Below, one piece after another: positions 33,371 to 45,170 of a stretch of 64,000 bases of DNA. Every line of letters begins with the position of its first letter. The stretch's first letter is position 1. Position numbers and translations under genes: made by a program. The notes under the pieces are model-generated. The model was not told the DNA's origin. It saw only the letters and a program-made list of their open reading frames with translations, and searched no databases. Source of the stretch: Nemopilema nomurai (taxonomy: Eukaryota; Cnidaria; Scyphozoa; Rhizostomeae; Rhizostomatidae); contig ML133466.1 in NCBI GenBank assembly GCA_003864495.1, forward strand, positions 661,864-725,863, read 5' to 3'.

Positions 33371-34027
33371 CTAGGGGGCCGTTCAATAATTACGTCACGC
33401 TAGGGGGTGGGTGGTTCTTCAGGTTTTTCGTGACGCAGCGTGAAGGTATACGAGGGGGGCGGGTAGTACTTATTTCAAGTCCGTGGCGTCACGGTATAAA
33501 AAATTTGAAATAAGTTTTATTTGCATTTGTCAATAAAGACGTTGTTTTCCCTTTCTATGTCATGTAAAGAGTGCTTTATTGAAAATGTTTCAAAACATTC
33601 GAAGTGATTGATCAACTTTTATCTAAACCGAAGGAGCGGTTGACTTGATATTTAAATTTTGTTAATTTGTTTGTACACTAACGAAGGGCCTAAAATATGG
33701 CTTCGAAAATGTCGTATGCGGCTGTTGAAAACGGTTTGGACTACTTTGGATCGAAAATAGAACTTGACGTGACCAAAACAATAAAAAATGTAAACAAACT
33801 CTCCTTTTCACGAGATATCACAAATATTGCCGATATGTTCAAAAGAAAACTTGCATTACTCTAATTTTTCATGTGTTGCATACGTACTGGAATTTTGTTG
33901 AGATGTGAGGGGGGTTGTCTCTGCCTAGAGTGACGTCACATGAAAGGGGATCTCACATGAAACCGTGACGGAGCGTGACGAGGGAGGATGGGTGGTTCTA
34001 AAAACCCAATTATTGAACAGCCTCTAG
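33371..34027. mobile_element. MITE of about 657 bp with GTTCAATAATT inverted ends
   Basis: The left end (CTAG, then a G run, then CCGTTCAATAATTACGTCACGC) and the right end (GAGCGTGACG, then later AATTATTGAACAGCCTCTAG) form terminal inverted repeats of about 20 bp with two or three differences. TGGGTGGTTCT occurs near both ends in direct orientation. CTAG at both edges is itself palindromic, so the target duplication (TA or CTAG) cannot be fixed and the superfamily stays open. No transposase is present. It contains a 55-codon ATG ORF. Confidence 0.75.
33697..33864 (+). CDS. Small ORF of 55 codons inside the MITE, unknown
   Basis: An ATG-initiated frame encodes a 55-residue polypeptide of mixed charged and hydrophobic composition, beginning MASKMSYAAV. 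No domain is recognised. In AT-rich DNA a frame of this length can occur by chance. It is listed because it sits centrally in an otherwise non-coding element, and conservation among copies would show whether it is a remnant of a transposon protein. Confidence 0.2.
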   Translation: MASKMSYAAVENGLDYFGSKIELDVTKTIKNVNKLSFSRDITNIADMFKRKLALL

Positions 34028-34311
34028 AGGAATATGAAAGTTTATTCTTTTATTCCAGAATGCTGCCTATGACAAGTATTGAAAGAAAGAAAGCTTAGAG
34101 TGACCATTGCACTTTCTTGTCATACGAGACTACTTAAATGTCTCATAGCTGCTGTGTGCCACTTCCAATGATGGGACACGCGTGTAAAGATGTAGTATCT
34201 GCAAGGATGGAATTCGTGGAAACGAGGCTGGAGGACCACGTTGGCCTAAAAACAAACACGAACAGGACCCAAAACAAAATCACGAACAAATAATTTTAAG
34301 CACACATACAT

Positions 34312-37300
34312 ATGATTAGAAACAGAATCAAGAAAATGTCTGAAGTTAGATGCAGGTCAGCTAAAGCAAATGCCGAGAAAATGTCTGAAGAGGAAACTGA
34401 TGAAGTGCATATCACGAAAGCTGCACAGAAATCTAACTACGATACCATAACAGAAGACAAGATTGCCAGCCCAGGAAGAGATATTAAAACCGGCACATAC
34501 TGGATCACACGGGTCCTTTATCTTCGATATTTGGCCTTTATATATTGTAAGTTTCTGGTGAGCTATAGTTTCATACAGATTTGAAATCGCATCATCTCTG
34601 ATGTGCTCTCCCCTGATGGTAGCTGTTGATAGTCCTGAAAAAGATTGCTGGAAAAGTTGGAAATTTTCTTGGAATCTGAAAGACGGAAAAATCTCGTCGT
34701 GAATGTTTCACCACACATACCTAAATAGAAAGAGAACAATTTGTTCCATGCTGGTTCTGCAAGAGAAAATTTGCAAACTTAAGATATTTCCTTTTGAAAA
34801 AGCAACTTTAAACTTTCTTTCTCATATTGGTTTTTTGACAGATATGTTTCCATAAAGTAAATTGGAGATTATTGAGAATAATAGGTTCTTGTTTGCCAGC
34901 AAAATAAGATTTTGATGAATAATACAGCTAAAGGAAAACTTCAAGTTTGATTGTTTTAAGTATTTCTTTTCTTCAGTTCCACATCAACATTTTTGTTGCG
35001 ACTTTTAGTTGACTGCTTTAACATATATATGATGTATGTATTGATGTGACTAGCTTTCTTATCAACTTAGACTACATATTTTATTCCAGTTATTGCTTTC
35101 TTGGTTGCACTGAATCAAAACAAACAGCTGATTGGCAAGCAAGGGCTTCTACCAGCCAGTAAGATGATAGAACAAGTTAATGTGCACTTTGCGGACAATC
35201 CAAAGGCTGGTTTCTTTGCTGTACCTTCCGTGCTTCTTTTTCTTGATAAAGATTACATCGACACATGGCTTGATGGCATTGCTTACCTTGGTATTGCATT
35301 ATCACTAGCTGTTTTCATTTGTGGTGGCTCAAACATCATAGTTATGCTGTTGCTCTGGCTGCTTTATCACTCATTGGTTAATGTTGGCCAAAGATGGTAA
35401 TAGTTTTACTATTCTATAGCATTATGTTACATATTGGCACAGGACAGTGGAACAACAATACTCACAGTATGCAAGCATCAGAAAATGGCCAGTTGTAGGT
35501 TGAAAACCACTTGAGGGCTGTGAGAGCACATGACACATTTTTATCTATCAGCGTCTGCTTCAAACCTTCTTCTAGAAGGTCATAGTGATAAAACAAAGCT
35601 TTTAAAGCAAAGGTCTATAAAGAATTGGGGTTTGCATCAATATGTAGACAGACTCCAAAACAAACATGGTTTTTGAGCTTTTAGTCATTTTCTGACATTT
35701 GCATACTATGACGATTTACATGAAATTGAATGCAGACCTTACTGGGAATGGTTTGCGGTTCCTCATATATGTTCTGGCATTAGCAAGATTTTTATTGTTA
35801 GTTTTTAATGTTCTGGCATTAGCAAAATTTTAAGGGTATTATCAAGAGGTATAGTCAAAGCAGTGCATGTCAAAAATCTTATAGAAGAATACAAGATGTT
35901 AAGTTTATACATTGATGTACTTCCACAGTCATACATTGGCCATTTGGAATAGAGGGAGGGGGTGTGATAGGTGTAAACAGTTGAATTTACAGACAAAAAA
36001 TTAATTTTTTCTAGTCAATGTATAAATTATCTAACAATTGTATTTTTTTTAGTTTTAACTGTTTTTCCAATATGTTCTTGTCAATTACGAGCAAATAAGA
36101 TCCTTCTGTCATTTAAGACATTTTTCCAAGCTTTCTCTCACCCCTCACATCACACCAGCCACACTTCTTGTTATTGTTTACCCCTACTTGTGTAATTCTT
36201 GCTTTTTGGGCAAAGAGACATCCTTGCTGCTCAATATTTCTTTGATTGAGGTTAGAAAGTTTTTGATGCACACCAATATTCAATATTAAGTCAAGATATG
36301 CATCTACCCACAATCCAACAGGAACTTTCCCAACAAATTTTCCAAAAGTGGGGGGGGAGGGGTATACAACCCCAAAACCCCCTGGTATGTATGCCCCAGT
36401 GTGAAGTTCTATCTGGTCATGTTATTTTACCAGATTTTGAACTGCACACTCTTGCACACCTGAAATACTAGGAGTGTAATTGATCACACCCCTATTTCAA
36501 AGTTTTCCCCAGTAAGGCCTGTAATATCGAAGATAATTTTTGTGTATGCTTTTTCTTAAACAAGGCTTATTCTTCATAACTGTAATGCTTCGATTAAGCG
36601 CCCAGGGTGTTTATTGAATTTATTTATACCCTATGGGGGCTTCTATCCAAGAGGGATTTTGAAAGTGGGGGCTTTTAAAAGAGAGGAGTGTATATTGAAA
36701 TTTTTACTCTTCCTTGGCAATATGTTGAAAAACATCTAGTGATGATCACACTTAGTGTGAAACTCTGGGTAACAACTAAGGAACTCTGGTTCCAGAAGTA
36801 CAATTCTTAAAAAGCATCTAAATTTTTAGTTTAAAGTCGTCATCAACATTGTCTCCCTTGATGATGTTAAAAAATGGAGCAGTTACAGTCTGCCAGTGTC
36901 AAATATCTGCCCCTCCACAAGGGGGCGTCGATTGGGGGCGTTAAATAGAGGGGACGTTTATTGAATAAAATTAAGATAGGGGCGTTTATTCGAGGGGGCG
37001 TTTAATCGAAGCCTTACGGTACATTACTTTGAATTTTCATTTTTGGCGAATTTCAGTCCGTACTATAATTGTTATCCATTTTTATGACCATTTTTGCAAG
37101 CAGCATTCCATCTGTATTATTCTTATATCACGTTTTAATTCTGCTCTTTTCTAGGTATTCATTTGGTAAGTACGCTACAGTTACATTAATCATAATTATT
37201 TTCACATTTTTGAAAAGCGAAAACTCTAACTAACGAGGATTTCAAGTTTTCAATGACAATACGATCCTACTTCTCAGCTCATTGACTGAATTCCAAGAAT

Positions 37301-40300
37301 ATTATCAGAGCTTCACAACATTTCAGTAGTGAGTTCATTTGCCTGAGGCTGATATTGCTGCTCCTCTCATATGACCCGTCTAGAGGGAGCTGCTCATTTT
37401 CTAACCTGAAATAAAGGTTTATGGAACATGTCAAACAGATTTCAAGTGATTTATTGAGTCAAGTAAACATACTTTTGTCATCGAGGTTTGCACGGTTATC
37501 CACAGTGTACATTTTCCCAATTTTTGTGGCTGAAAACAAACTCCGGTTTTTAAATCATAAAAAGTAATCTCTTCAAGAATTTGTTGCTGCTTTTCTAATG
37601 CACAGTATTTTCTAGTAAACGCACCTTTTCCCCTTGGCCACAAACCCCTAATAAAATTTTTTATAAATCACATTCTTCCTGCAAGAAGATTTCTTTTGAA
37701 TGGGAAGTTCATGGTATATGTTGCACATGAGCAGAAGATGGGGCCTTCCGGTGACATTGCCTGGACCATCGATATCATATTTATCTTCTTACATTTCATT
37801 TCATCACTTAGCAATTGTTTCTTTAATTAATAATTTCCTGATTGTTATTACATTGTGCACCATAGTCGTAAAGCTTTGAATGACCTCTTTTAGGATGGGA
37901 ATCGCAGTTGTTGGAGACAGGGTTTCTTGCAATTATCTTTTGTCCACTGTTCAAAATGCAAAAGTACCCCAGACATACACCGCCATCATGGGTAGCAATC
38001 TATGGAAACAGATGGCTAATCTTCAGGATAATGCTTGGAGCTGTAGGTGCCAACTTCATCTTTTTGAAGCTTTATTTTGCATCACAAGCAGATATTAAAA
38101 CAATCAAAAATGTAGCGCACCAAAGAGACATTTGTAGAATAGATTCAAGCGTTGGAAAGTCGTTGACCCAGTGAAGGAGCTCTGTACCAAACAGTCAGGA
38201 TTGTCTTAAAAACAATCAAAAGAGCAATGACCCAACGGTAATTGTAGCCACTATCCTTGGTATTAAATTTGAGGGCCTAAGAAGAGCTCAGGTCATGACA
38301 AGTGGCTTGTGGTGACGTCCTTTTACACTCGCAGGATTTATCAACTAAACCACACATTGTTAATTCTGGTGTTTCTGACTCGAGATCCAGCCAGTTTCAA
38401 TAAACATTATAACCTTTGCTAACCTGAACCATTTGATGCTCATTTGTCAGCGATTTCCAGCTCAGTTGAACTTTCACGTCTAGTTTTATAAATCTTAGTG
38501 TCGTTATGCAATCAATTTTCTCGGCAATCGTCACGCCTCATCACAATTTTGTGTGTGTAAAATATTCAACTTTAGTAATGGATTATCCCTAAATTGGTAT
38601 AGATTACTTGTAGCAGTGGGTGTGCATTGCGGCAAAAGAGGCTGATTCTTGTTGTTTACCAGTAACTTATAAACTGTTCGTGCAACCTTCTTTTGTGAAA
38701 GTATTAAAAATATTATCATCTAAGCGAACCTTTAAGTTGTCACCTAGTCATTAGTTCACACGAAAGCACAATTTCAAATTAATGGAGAAGTAAGTTTTCA
38801 AATTACGTTTTATATCTCACTCTTTTATAATGCGAGTCTTTATCTGTGTTGCAGGGACTTATAAAAATAAGGGGAGATAAGTGCTGGAGAGATTTAACAT
38901 GCATGAATTACCATTACCAGGTCAGTGTTAACAGATTGTAGTACTGTCAAATAATCATCAATACCATAGTCTCTATTGTGATTGCTGATCCACAATCACT
39001 AATGAATGTTGATCAAGAGATTGTAATCAAAGCATTTTTTTAATTAGAACAGCGTGAACGTAATATTTGCAGTGTGGTTATATAATGCATCAATTTATGG
39101 TGCATAATGCATCAACATCACTGCTTGTATTTCTGCACTTTTTTATATGGCGAGGTTTTATATTATTACCTTCTAGACCCAACCAGTACCAAATCCCATC
39201 AGCTATTACCTTCACCAGTCGCCTGTGATCGTTCATCAAATTGAAACACTGGGGAACCATTTTGTGGAGCTGATTGCCCCTTTTCTCTTGTTTATGCCCC
39301 GTCCATTCCGTATCGCCGGGGGCGTCATTCAAATCCTCTTTCAGGTAATCACTACACCGATAAAAATGTATTTCTACTGTTTTTCGATATTCATATGAAA
39401 GCGTTGCTTGAAATACGAAATTTTAGCGTCTGTTGTCAGTAATTTGGCTTGCAAACTTTCTTTTTTCTAATAGGGTCAGTTTCCTTTGCTTTTCATCTCA
39501 ATATTTCTAGAAAGCAATCAATTAACTTGTGTAATTTTTTTAATAAATAATAATTCACTTATTCCCATTGTAGAATACGACACTCTGCTAAAAATGTGAC
39601 CTTTCAATTTTTTGCTGCAGGTTATTTTGATTATTAGTGGCAACCTTAGTTTTCTGAATTGGCTGACGATTCTGCCCAGTCTGTGCTGCTTCGACGACAA
39701 GTTCTTGCTAGCTATTTGCCCTTCGTCCAAAGCAAAGAAAAGCGTCCAGAACTGCCTAACGAATCGCGGAATGAACGGAAAAGAGGCCGCGAATTGGGGT
39801 AATTATGTGAGGCCTTTTTCTCAATGTATCTAAGCTGCTTTGAATTAAAGCTACATTAAAGCTGCTTTGTATGAAAATATTGTCATTTGGATTTTGAAAT
39901 TGTTCTTTTTCGTCATTGCTAATTGTAGTATTCATGTAAGATTTGAAATTTCTAAAACATTGACTTGTTTAGTCTGTGTTTCCAAAAGTGCAGCTATTTC
40001 TTAAATTGCGGTTAACTATCCCTCAAAAACGCACGGTTACTGAACAAAATGCAATATTACTAATCCACTTTGAAGGCTTTTTTTAAATGTGTTTTCAAAA
40101 TCCGTTCGATATTGATTCTAGTGTTCTGTTGGTAGGCCTACTTTATCATTCCATTGTGATCACTGTTATCTTGCACAAAGTCTGCAGAAATCTGCAGATA
40201 GTTAAGGGTGGTTTATTGATGTAATCTTTTATAAATCGAAAAGACTGGTCTTTCTGATTGATCATTCATTTACTGCTAATGCAATTTACCAACATTTCCT

Positions 40301-43300
40301 GTAAGTGCTTTCTAGTTTAAATCATTGGACTATTTATATCTCACGAGCCTTTGCCTGTTCTTGCTGGAGTTATCTCTCTCTTGCTGCAAATGCTTTTTAT
40401 ATGCACTTATGTTTGCTATTGCAAATGCTATTATACATTCCTTTTGTTGTTACTGGTAGTACACACGATGTTATTTTACAAGCTATTATACAAGCTTTTC
40501 AGCACTCACATAATTATACACGCCATAACACAGGCTGCAAATATACATGCAACGATAGGTGCCATTATATATGTTGCTATATATGCTTTTCGAGTTGAGA
40601 TTTTCGCAAAGGATTCAATGCTGAAATTTCAGCCGGCCATGAAGTTTTGCAATGTCGTTGTTTGTTTTTTCGGGCTTTAAATGCACCCGATAAAACTGTA
40701 TGGACAGATTGTTACCAAAAGGTTGGGAGAACGGTTCTTCCAATTCTGCAGTTAGGCCGTTCTTCAACGTATCAAGTTATAACATCACCACAACATAAAT
40801 AGACCATTTCATGTCAACTTTTTTTCTTTTTCAAGGCAGGTCAATTAGAAATGTTTATGACATCATGATCGCCATTTTGATTGCCTACTTGAGTATCCCC
40901 GTGGTCAAGAATCTTTTTGCTTCGAATCAAGCGATGAATACGTCATTCGATTCGTTCAGGATTGTCAACACCTATGGAGCATTTGGCAGGCAAGTCGGCA
41001 TTTGTATATTTGCACTTGGCAACGTCACAGACAAGTGTTTACATATCGCAACAAATTAAAATTCTAATTAATCTGAGAATTATAAATTTGCAGGCTGTTG
41101 TCAATCGGCCCTGTTTTTCAACAAATTTTATTTATGTGAACAAGTGCCTTAAGAAACCAAGCTTCATTATAGCTAGAAATAGCGGAATCAGTTTTCGTAT
41201 GCTTAAAGCACTTTTCCGCCCGACACTTCTCAGAGTTTGCAAACCTCAGGAAATGACCAAAAACGTCGCAACTGGTAGCTTTTGGTTATTTTGCGCTTTT
41301 TTCATACTCTGAGTAGTTGTCGGATGAAAAAGTGCTCTAATTATGCAAGAACAGGTTCCACAATATCTACCTATTTTAGAATTCTATTTGAAAATAACAA
41401 CGATTAATTAGACGTGTATCTTGTCTCTCTTCAATGTTCTTATTGAGTGGAACAATGCTCAGTATTTCAAATGTATTGTCGTCTTTTTTACTTAAAGCTG
41501 AATCTTGCTACTATGTCTAGCTGTTAACTGGTCGCCAAGTGGATCTTAGCGATCGAATTAGGATTCGTGCATCTGGAATCTCGTTAGACAGCCTGAAGCT
41601 GATCCTCTTTTGAAATGCAGCTCTGCTGGTATTTAGGCGGCTCCTTGCGACTTTTGAAAGAAAAAATGACGAATTTTATTTTCTTCTCATAAGCTGCAAA
41701 ATTGTTTTACCGACCTTCTTTTGAAAATGCAGCCGATTTTTAGTTTAGTTAACCTGCTTTTGCTCAGAGAACTCGATATGCTCTAATTTTCTTTATCAAG
41801 AGGCAATGGGCAGCTGCATGCTCTCGCAATTCAAGGTGCGCTGAAAGGGCTTCCAGATAGATTCAATGATAACAATCCTTTGCCTTGATGAATATGTCGC
41901 CTCTAGAATTTTGTCTGCAGAAATTGGATCCTTTTTACGTGTGGTAGGCATTGTTTGAGATAGTCACTTATGATAATTAGACTAAAGTTCATCATATGGT
42001 GATGATGGGCCTTTTGAATGCTTTCTAGACTCAAGAGGCATCTGCTGCTTATGCTGTGTTTGAATCCTTCCCCATTGTCCACTAACGTAAGCTTTAAAAT
42101 TGTTACTGGCATGTTGTTCCATGGCTTTTTAATAACCATGCTCACTGTTCATTATTATAGCGTAACCAAAACGCGAACTGAAGTTGTCATTCAAGGGACT
42201 AGGAACGAATCAATAATACCAGACGAGTTGGGTGGAACTTGGCACGAATACGAGTTTAAATGTAAGCCTGGGGACGTGAAAAGGAGGCCGTGCTTGATAT
42301 CACCGTATCATTACAGGCTTGATTGGCTAATGTGGTTCGCTGCCTTCCAGGTATCAGTGATACTTTTAGATGAAATGTGTTTTAGAATTAGGAGAGGGAC
42401 ACTGAGAAGAACCTAATTTTAATGTCAACACATTAAAAGACGTACTTAACATTGTAAAATCTTGGATTTAGTGGAGAATTTCACATGTATGTTGGAAACT
42501 TCATTGGCGTATATTCCCATGTTGTATTTTCAAATTTCCTAGCATTTTCGACCATAGCTATATTCTGTTTATGTCTTACTTTTTTTTTACAATACGAACG
42601 TTAATTGTACAAATGTGCAATCAAGTGAACAAACTGATTTTCTCAAACAATCTTTTCTATGGAAAACATGGACAGTCGCTTTGCCGCCTAGCTTAGTTAT
42701 TTTTAAGATTCACTTGATTTTCGTCATCCTTTTTAGAACTACCAACACAACCCATGGCTTATTCATCTGGCTGCAAAACTGCTTGCTAACAGAAAAGAGG
42801 CTGAGTCTCTCTTGCAGTACAATCCATTCAAGAATGGGAAACCGCCACGGTACGCTATTGGCTCTTTTGCAGTTGCACTTTGGACCCTAGCTGACGAGCC
42901 AGCCTTGTTATATCCTAGTATACTGCATGATTGCTGTTTCATTTGATTATTTGACAAATAAGTTAAAAAAATAGCCACTTTTTATGCTATGGTAACGTAT
43001 AGAGAAAGGTTGTACTATTAACGTTTCGATATGCACCCACTTTACTTGCTGTTGGTGACCAGCTTTTTACCGCAAATTATTTCCCGATTCCTTTAAATGG
43101 CCTGTACTCATGCTTGATCACGTGCAGTAACGTGAAGTGTGACGCGATTATCGGTGTCTACTGCATTGTTACATTCATTTTCCAAGCCCTATGCTTTTAT
43201 CTATAGTAAGAACACGTTTATTTCAGCTTTATAAGAGGCGAACACTACCTTTATGAGTTCACAAAGATCGGCAGCACAGAAGCTGCTCGTGGAATCTGGT

Positions 43301-43407
43301 GGAAGAGAAAAAGAATTGGTGAATATTTTCCAGCTGTTGACCTGGAAAGCTTACGGAACTATTTGAGAGGTAACGACTGGGAGGTACCGAAGACAGAAAA
43401 AGCCTAA
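34312..43407 (+). CDS. LMF1: Lipase maturation factor (LMF1/LMF2 family), 11 exons
   Basis: Exons 34312-34546, 35090-35396, 37155-37165, 37894-38042, 38855-38920, 39177-39344, 39621-39798, 40836-40989, 42161-42350, 42737-42849 and 43227-43407 join in frame to 584 codons including TAA. The 583 residues are nearer LMF1 (567) than LMF2 (707). Family hallmarks run in order: the first span YLRYLAFIYFIAFLVALNQN, a hydrophobic multi-span region, WYSFGWESQLLETGFLAI, GDKCWRDLTCMNYHYQTQP, NTYGAFGSVTKTRTEVVIQG, and the late PYHYRLDWLMWF and YFPAVDLESLRNYL. LMF proteins are polytopic ER membrane proteins needed for folding and assembly of dimeric secreted lipases. Exon three is only 11 nt, and the intron after 40989 uses a GC donor (GCAAGT). 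The start could also be the second ATG at 34336. Introns hold two inverted-repeat elements. Confidence 0.94.
35769..35833. repeat. Near-tandem 26-bp duplication
   Basis: Two copies of a 26-bp sequence beginning ATGTTCTGGC, separated by about 13 bp, lie in the second LMF intron and differ at two or three positions. Confidence 0.75.
36579..37022. mobile_element. MITE of about 444 bp in an LMF intron
   Basis: The ends are inverted repeats of about 25 bp sharing GCTTCGATTAA, with four mismatches. The interior is rich in GGGGGC and GGGGCG runs with repeated GTTTATT motifs, a subterminal repeat style seen in many MITEs. No transposase frame is present. It lies 130 bp before the 11-nt microexon. 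Confidence 0.75.
37155..37165 (+). other. 11-nt coding microexon of the LMF gene
   Basis: It is bounded by TTCTAG upstream and GTAAGT downstream. With its neighbours it encodes the conserved WYSFGW segment; without it the conserved protein is broken and the frame shifts. It lies between introns of about 1.76 kb and 0.73 kb. Confidence 0.88.
41207..41336. mobile_element. Short foldback element, about 130 bp
   Basis: AGCACTTTT-CCGACA-CTCAGAG at the left is repeated in inverse orientation at the right with few changes, and an inner pair (TGACCAAAA and TTTTGGTTA) extends the hairpin. It lies in the GC-AG intron of the LMF gene. The size and structure fit a tiny MITE; the ends are uncertain. Confidence 0.6.
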
Positions 43408-43654
43408 AACAGCATGTTATGACTCAAAGCTCCTATTGAGGAGAAGATTTCTTCCAAATGCGGCGAAAGGACTGTTCTTTATGATCAGGTAAATATTCAT
43501 ATTTCTAGTCTTCTTTGCATGCTACAATAGGTAACAGAAAAATACTTGTGAGTGGGCTAACCTATGAAAGTAAGTCGTTGAAAGACCGTGTACTGCAATA
43601 TGTAGTCAACCGAACATATACCTATCAATTTAGAAATCCACAAGTATCTTTTAG

Positions 43655-43739
43655 GACTATATTTAACGTCTGTCTCGAAAAAAGCCTTTATTTGAAATCA
43701 ACAGGACCTAAGAGCCAAGGCTACGGCCTTACAAATGAC
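43655..43739 (+). repeat. Isolated vestigial copy of the 172-bp satellite (half unit)
   Basis: About 85 bp align end to end with the second half of the satellite unit. GACTATATTT matches GATTATATTT, then CTCGAAAAAAGC matches the GAGAAAAAGC region. CCAAGGCTACGGCC then matches GCAAGGCTATAGCC, followed by ACAAATGAC in place of GCAAAATGAC. It is in the same orientation as the array and 1.1 kb before its edge. Divergence is much higher than within the array, so it is old. Confidence 0.75.
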
Positions 43740-44140
43740 TAGAATTACAGGCCTTGCGAATACTTTTCAGCTGTGCAATGTGACTTTATTTGAAGTAATC
43801 ATTGTGAAAACGACCGTTATTGGATGGAAGACGGAACGAAGAGCAGGGCTTGAAAATGTCCGGAAATTGTTGCCAGCGAATTCTCACAGGAAATTTGTTA
43901 CTATTTCACAGGAAATTTTTAGGCTGAAATCTCCAATGTTGTGTTAATATGGATATTGACTTTATATGGCTCACTTTCTACCAAACAAACAATGACTTTC
44001 AATTTTGTTCTGGACAATTAACTGATTGATTGGCTTGGCATCTTGAATACCTAAAATTGAACAACGTTGCTTGCTTTTTTCTTTAAACCATGAAGTAAAA
44101 CTTCACGAGAAATTTCTCCTTACTGATTGAATCACTGACC

Positions 44141-44407
44141 TTGAAATTTGAAATTCATTTTGATAAATTTTATAATGTCAAAGAAGAAACTGCGTTTTAT
44201 GAAATGATGACAAGTGTAAATGGGCCATTGCCAAGTAAATATTACAAAGTTGTGACAGAAGCTATGAAAACGCATTTTAAAGGACAGAATGGCATTCGCT
44301 TCCTGAAAAAAGCCAGTGAAAGAAAGCTGTTTGATGCACAAGGTGTGTCAAAAGTTATAAACAAACTGCTTCGAGAGAACTTAAGACTACCTTTCATGCA
44401 ATTCTGA
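44141..44407 (+). pseudogene. Unrecognised open frame, possible gene remnant
   Basis: An 88-codon open stretch has protein-like composition (charged, few Ser/Pro runs) but begins at TTG; the first in-frame ATG is at 44204. There is no convincing promoter or splice context. The segment with KFYNVKEETAF recalls domesticated-transposon proteins with a short conserved KEE segment, but I cannot confirm this. It may be the last exon of a gene or a decayed transposon piece. Confidence 0.2.
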
Positions 44408-44818
44408 AGAACAAAATCCAAAACTCTAAAATTGCAATTTGATTACATTAGGAAGCTTTACTGTTAAAAAAAACAAATGTAATGGTTATGGAGAAAAGGG
44501 TGGATCTGTTTATTTAAGTTGGTCTTATACAGTATAAACAAATGATTGAGGCTTGTGTTTTTGACACAAGCCACAAAATAATTTCTTGATATGACCATTT
44601 CTAGCTTAGAAAAAAAATCAATGACTTGACTAACAATTAATTCCTTGGTAGTATGACAGTTAATATTTATGAAAATGCTAGTGCTTGCTATAACTTGCTA
44701 GTGCAGGAAATTTTTCAAGGTTTTGCAGGAAATTCTTAATTTTTATTTTTGCTGCCAGGAAGAAAAAATTCTTTTCAAGCCCTGATGAAGAGGTTTACCA
44801 AATTTTGTTAAAAATTTT

Positions 44819-45170
44819 CTCTGTCCAAAAGTAATCTAATTCACTCTACAGGTCCTTAGAATCAGTTTAAGCTGCCCCACTTGACTATATTTGAGAGAAT
44901 TCCCGAGAAAAACCATCTGTCTTGAAGGAAAAAGGGCCTAAAGAGCAAGGCTACAGCCTTCCAAGATGACAAATTTTTGACCAAATATTTTTTCTTCTAA
45001 AAACCAATCTAGTGCACTCTCCAGGTCTTTAGAATGAGTTTGAGATGCCCCACTTGATTATATTTGAAAGGGTTGCCGAGAAAAAGCAGTTTGTTTCGCA
45101 CAAAGAACGGCCTAAATAGCAAGGCTGTAGCCTTGCAAAAGGACCAATTTTTGATCACAAATTTTTTTTC
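44819..45170 (+). repeat. Degenerate left edge of the satellite array
   Basis: The first two units differ from the consensus at many positions (for example CTCTACAGGTCC and TTGAGAGAATTCCCGAG), while later units match closely. Decay at array edges is expected when unequal exchange homogenises only the interior. Confidence 0.85.

Larger units (their letters stand above)
32361..34311. other. Intergenic region between EMRE and LMF (divergent 5' ends)
   Basis: The promoters of both divergently transcribed genes should lie here. The stretch is dominated by the MITE at 33371-34027. A minus-strand frame at 32471-32704 starts with TTG and resembles no protein I know. No TATA box is convincing. Confidence 0.5.
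43408..44818. other. LMF 3' region up to the satellite edge
   Basis: This 1.4-kb stretch contains the LMF 3' UTR, a decayed single satellite monomer (43655-43739) and an unrecognised open frame (44141-44407). Short near-repeats of CAGGAAATTTT occur at about 43885, 43910 and 44705. No clear polyadenylation signal was identified. Confidence 0.5.

Noticed and set aside
38043..38174. Read-through of the LMF exon ending at 38042 (GANFIFLKLYFASQ)
   Set aside because: The family sequence continues as GLIKIRGDKCWRD from the exon at 38855, and GTAGGT at 38043 is a good donor. The open read-through is chance.
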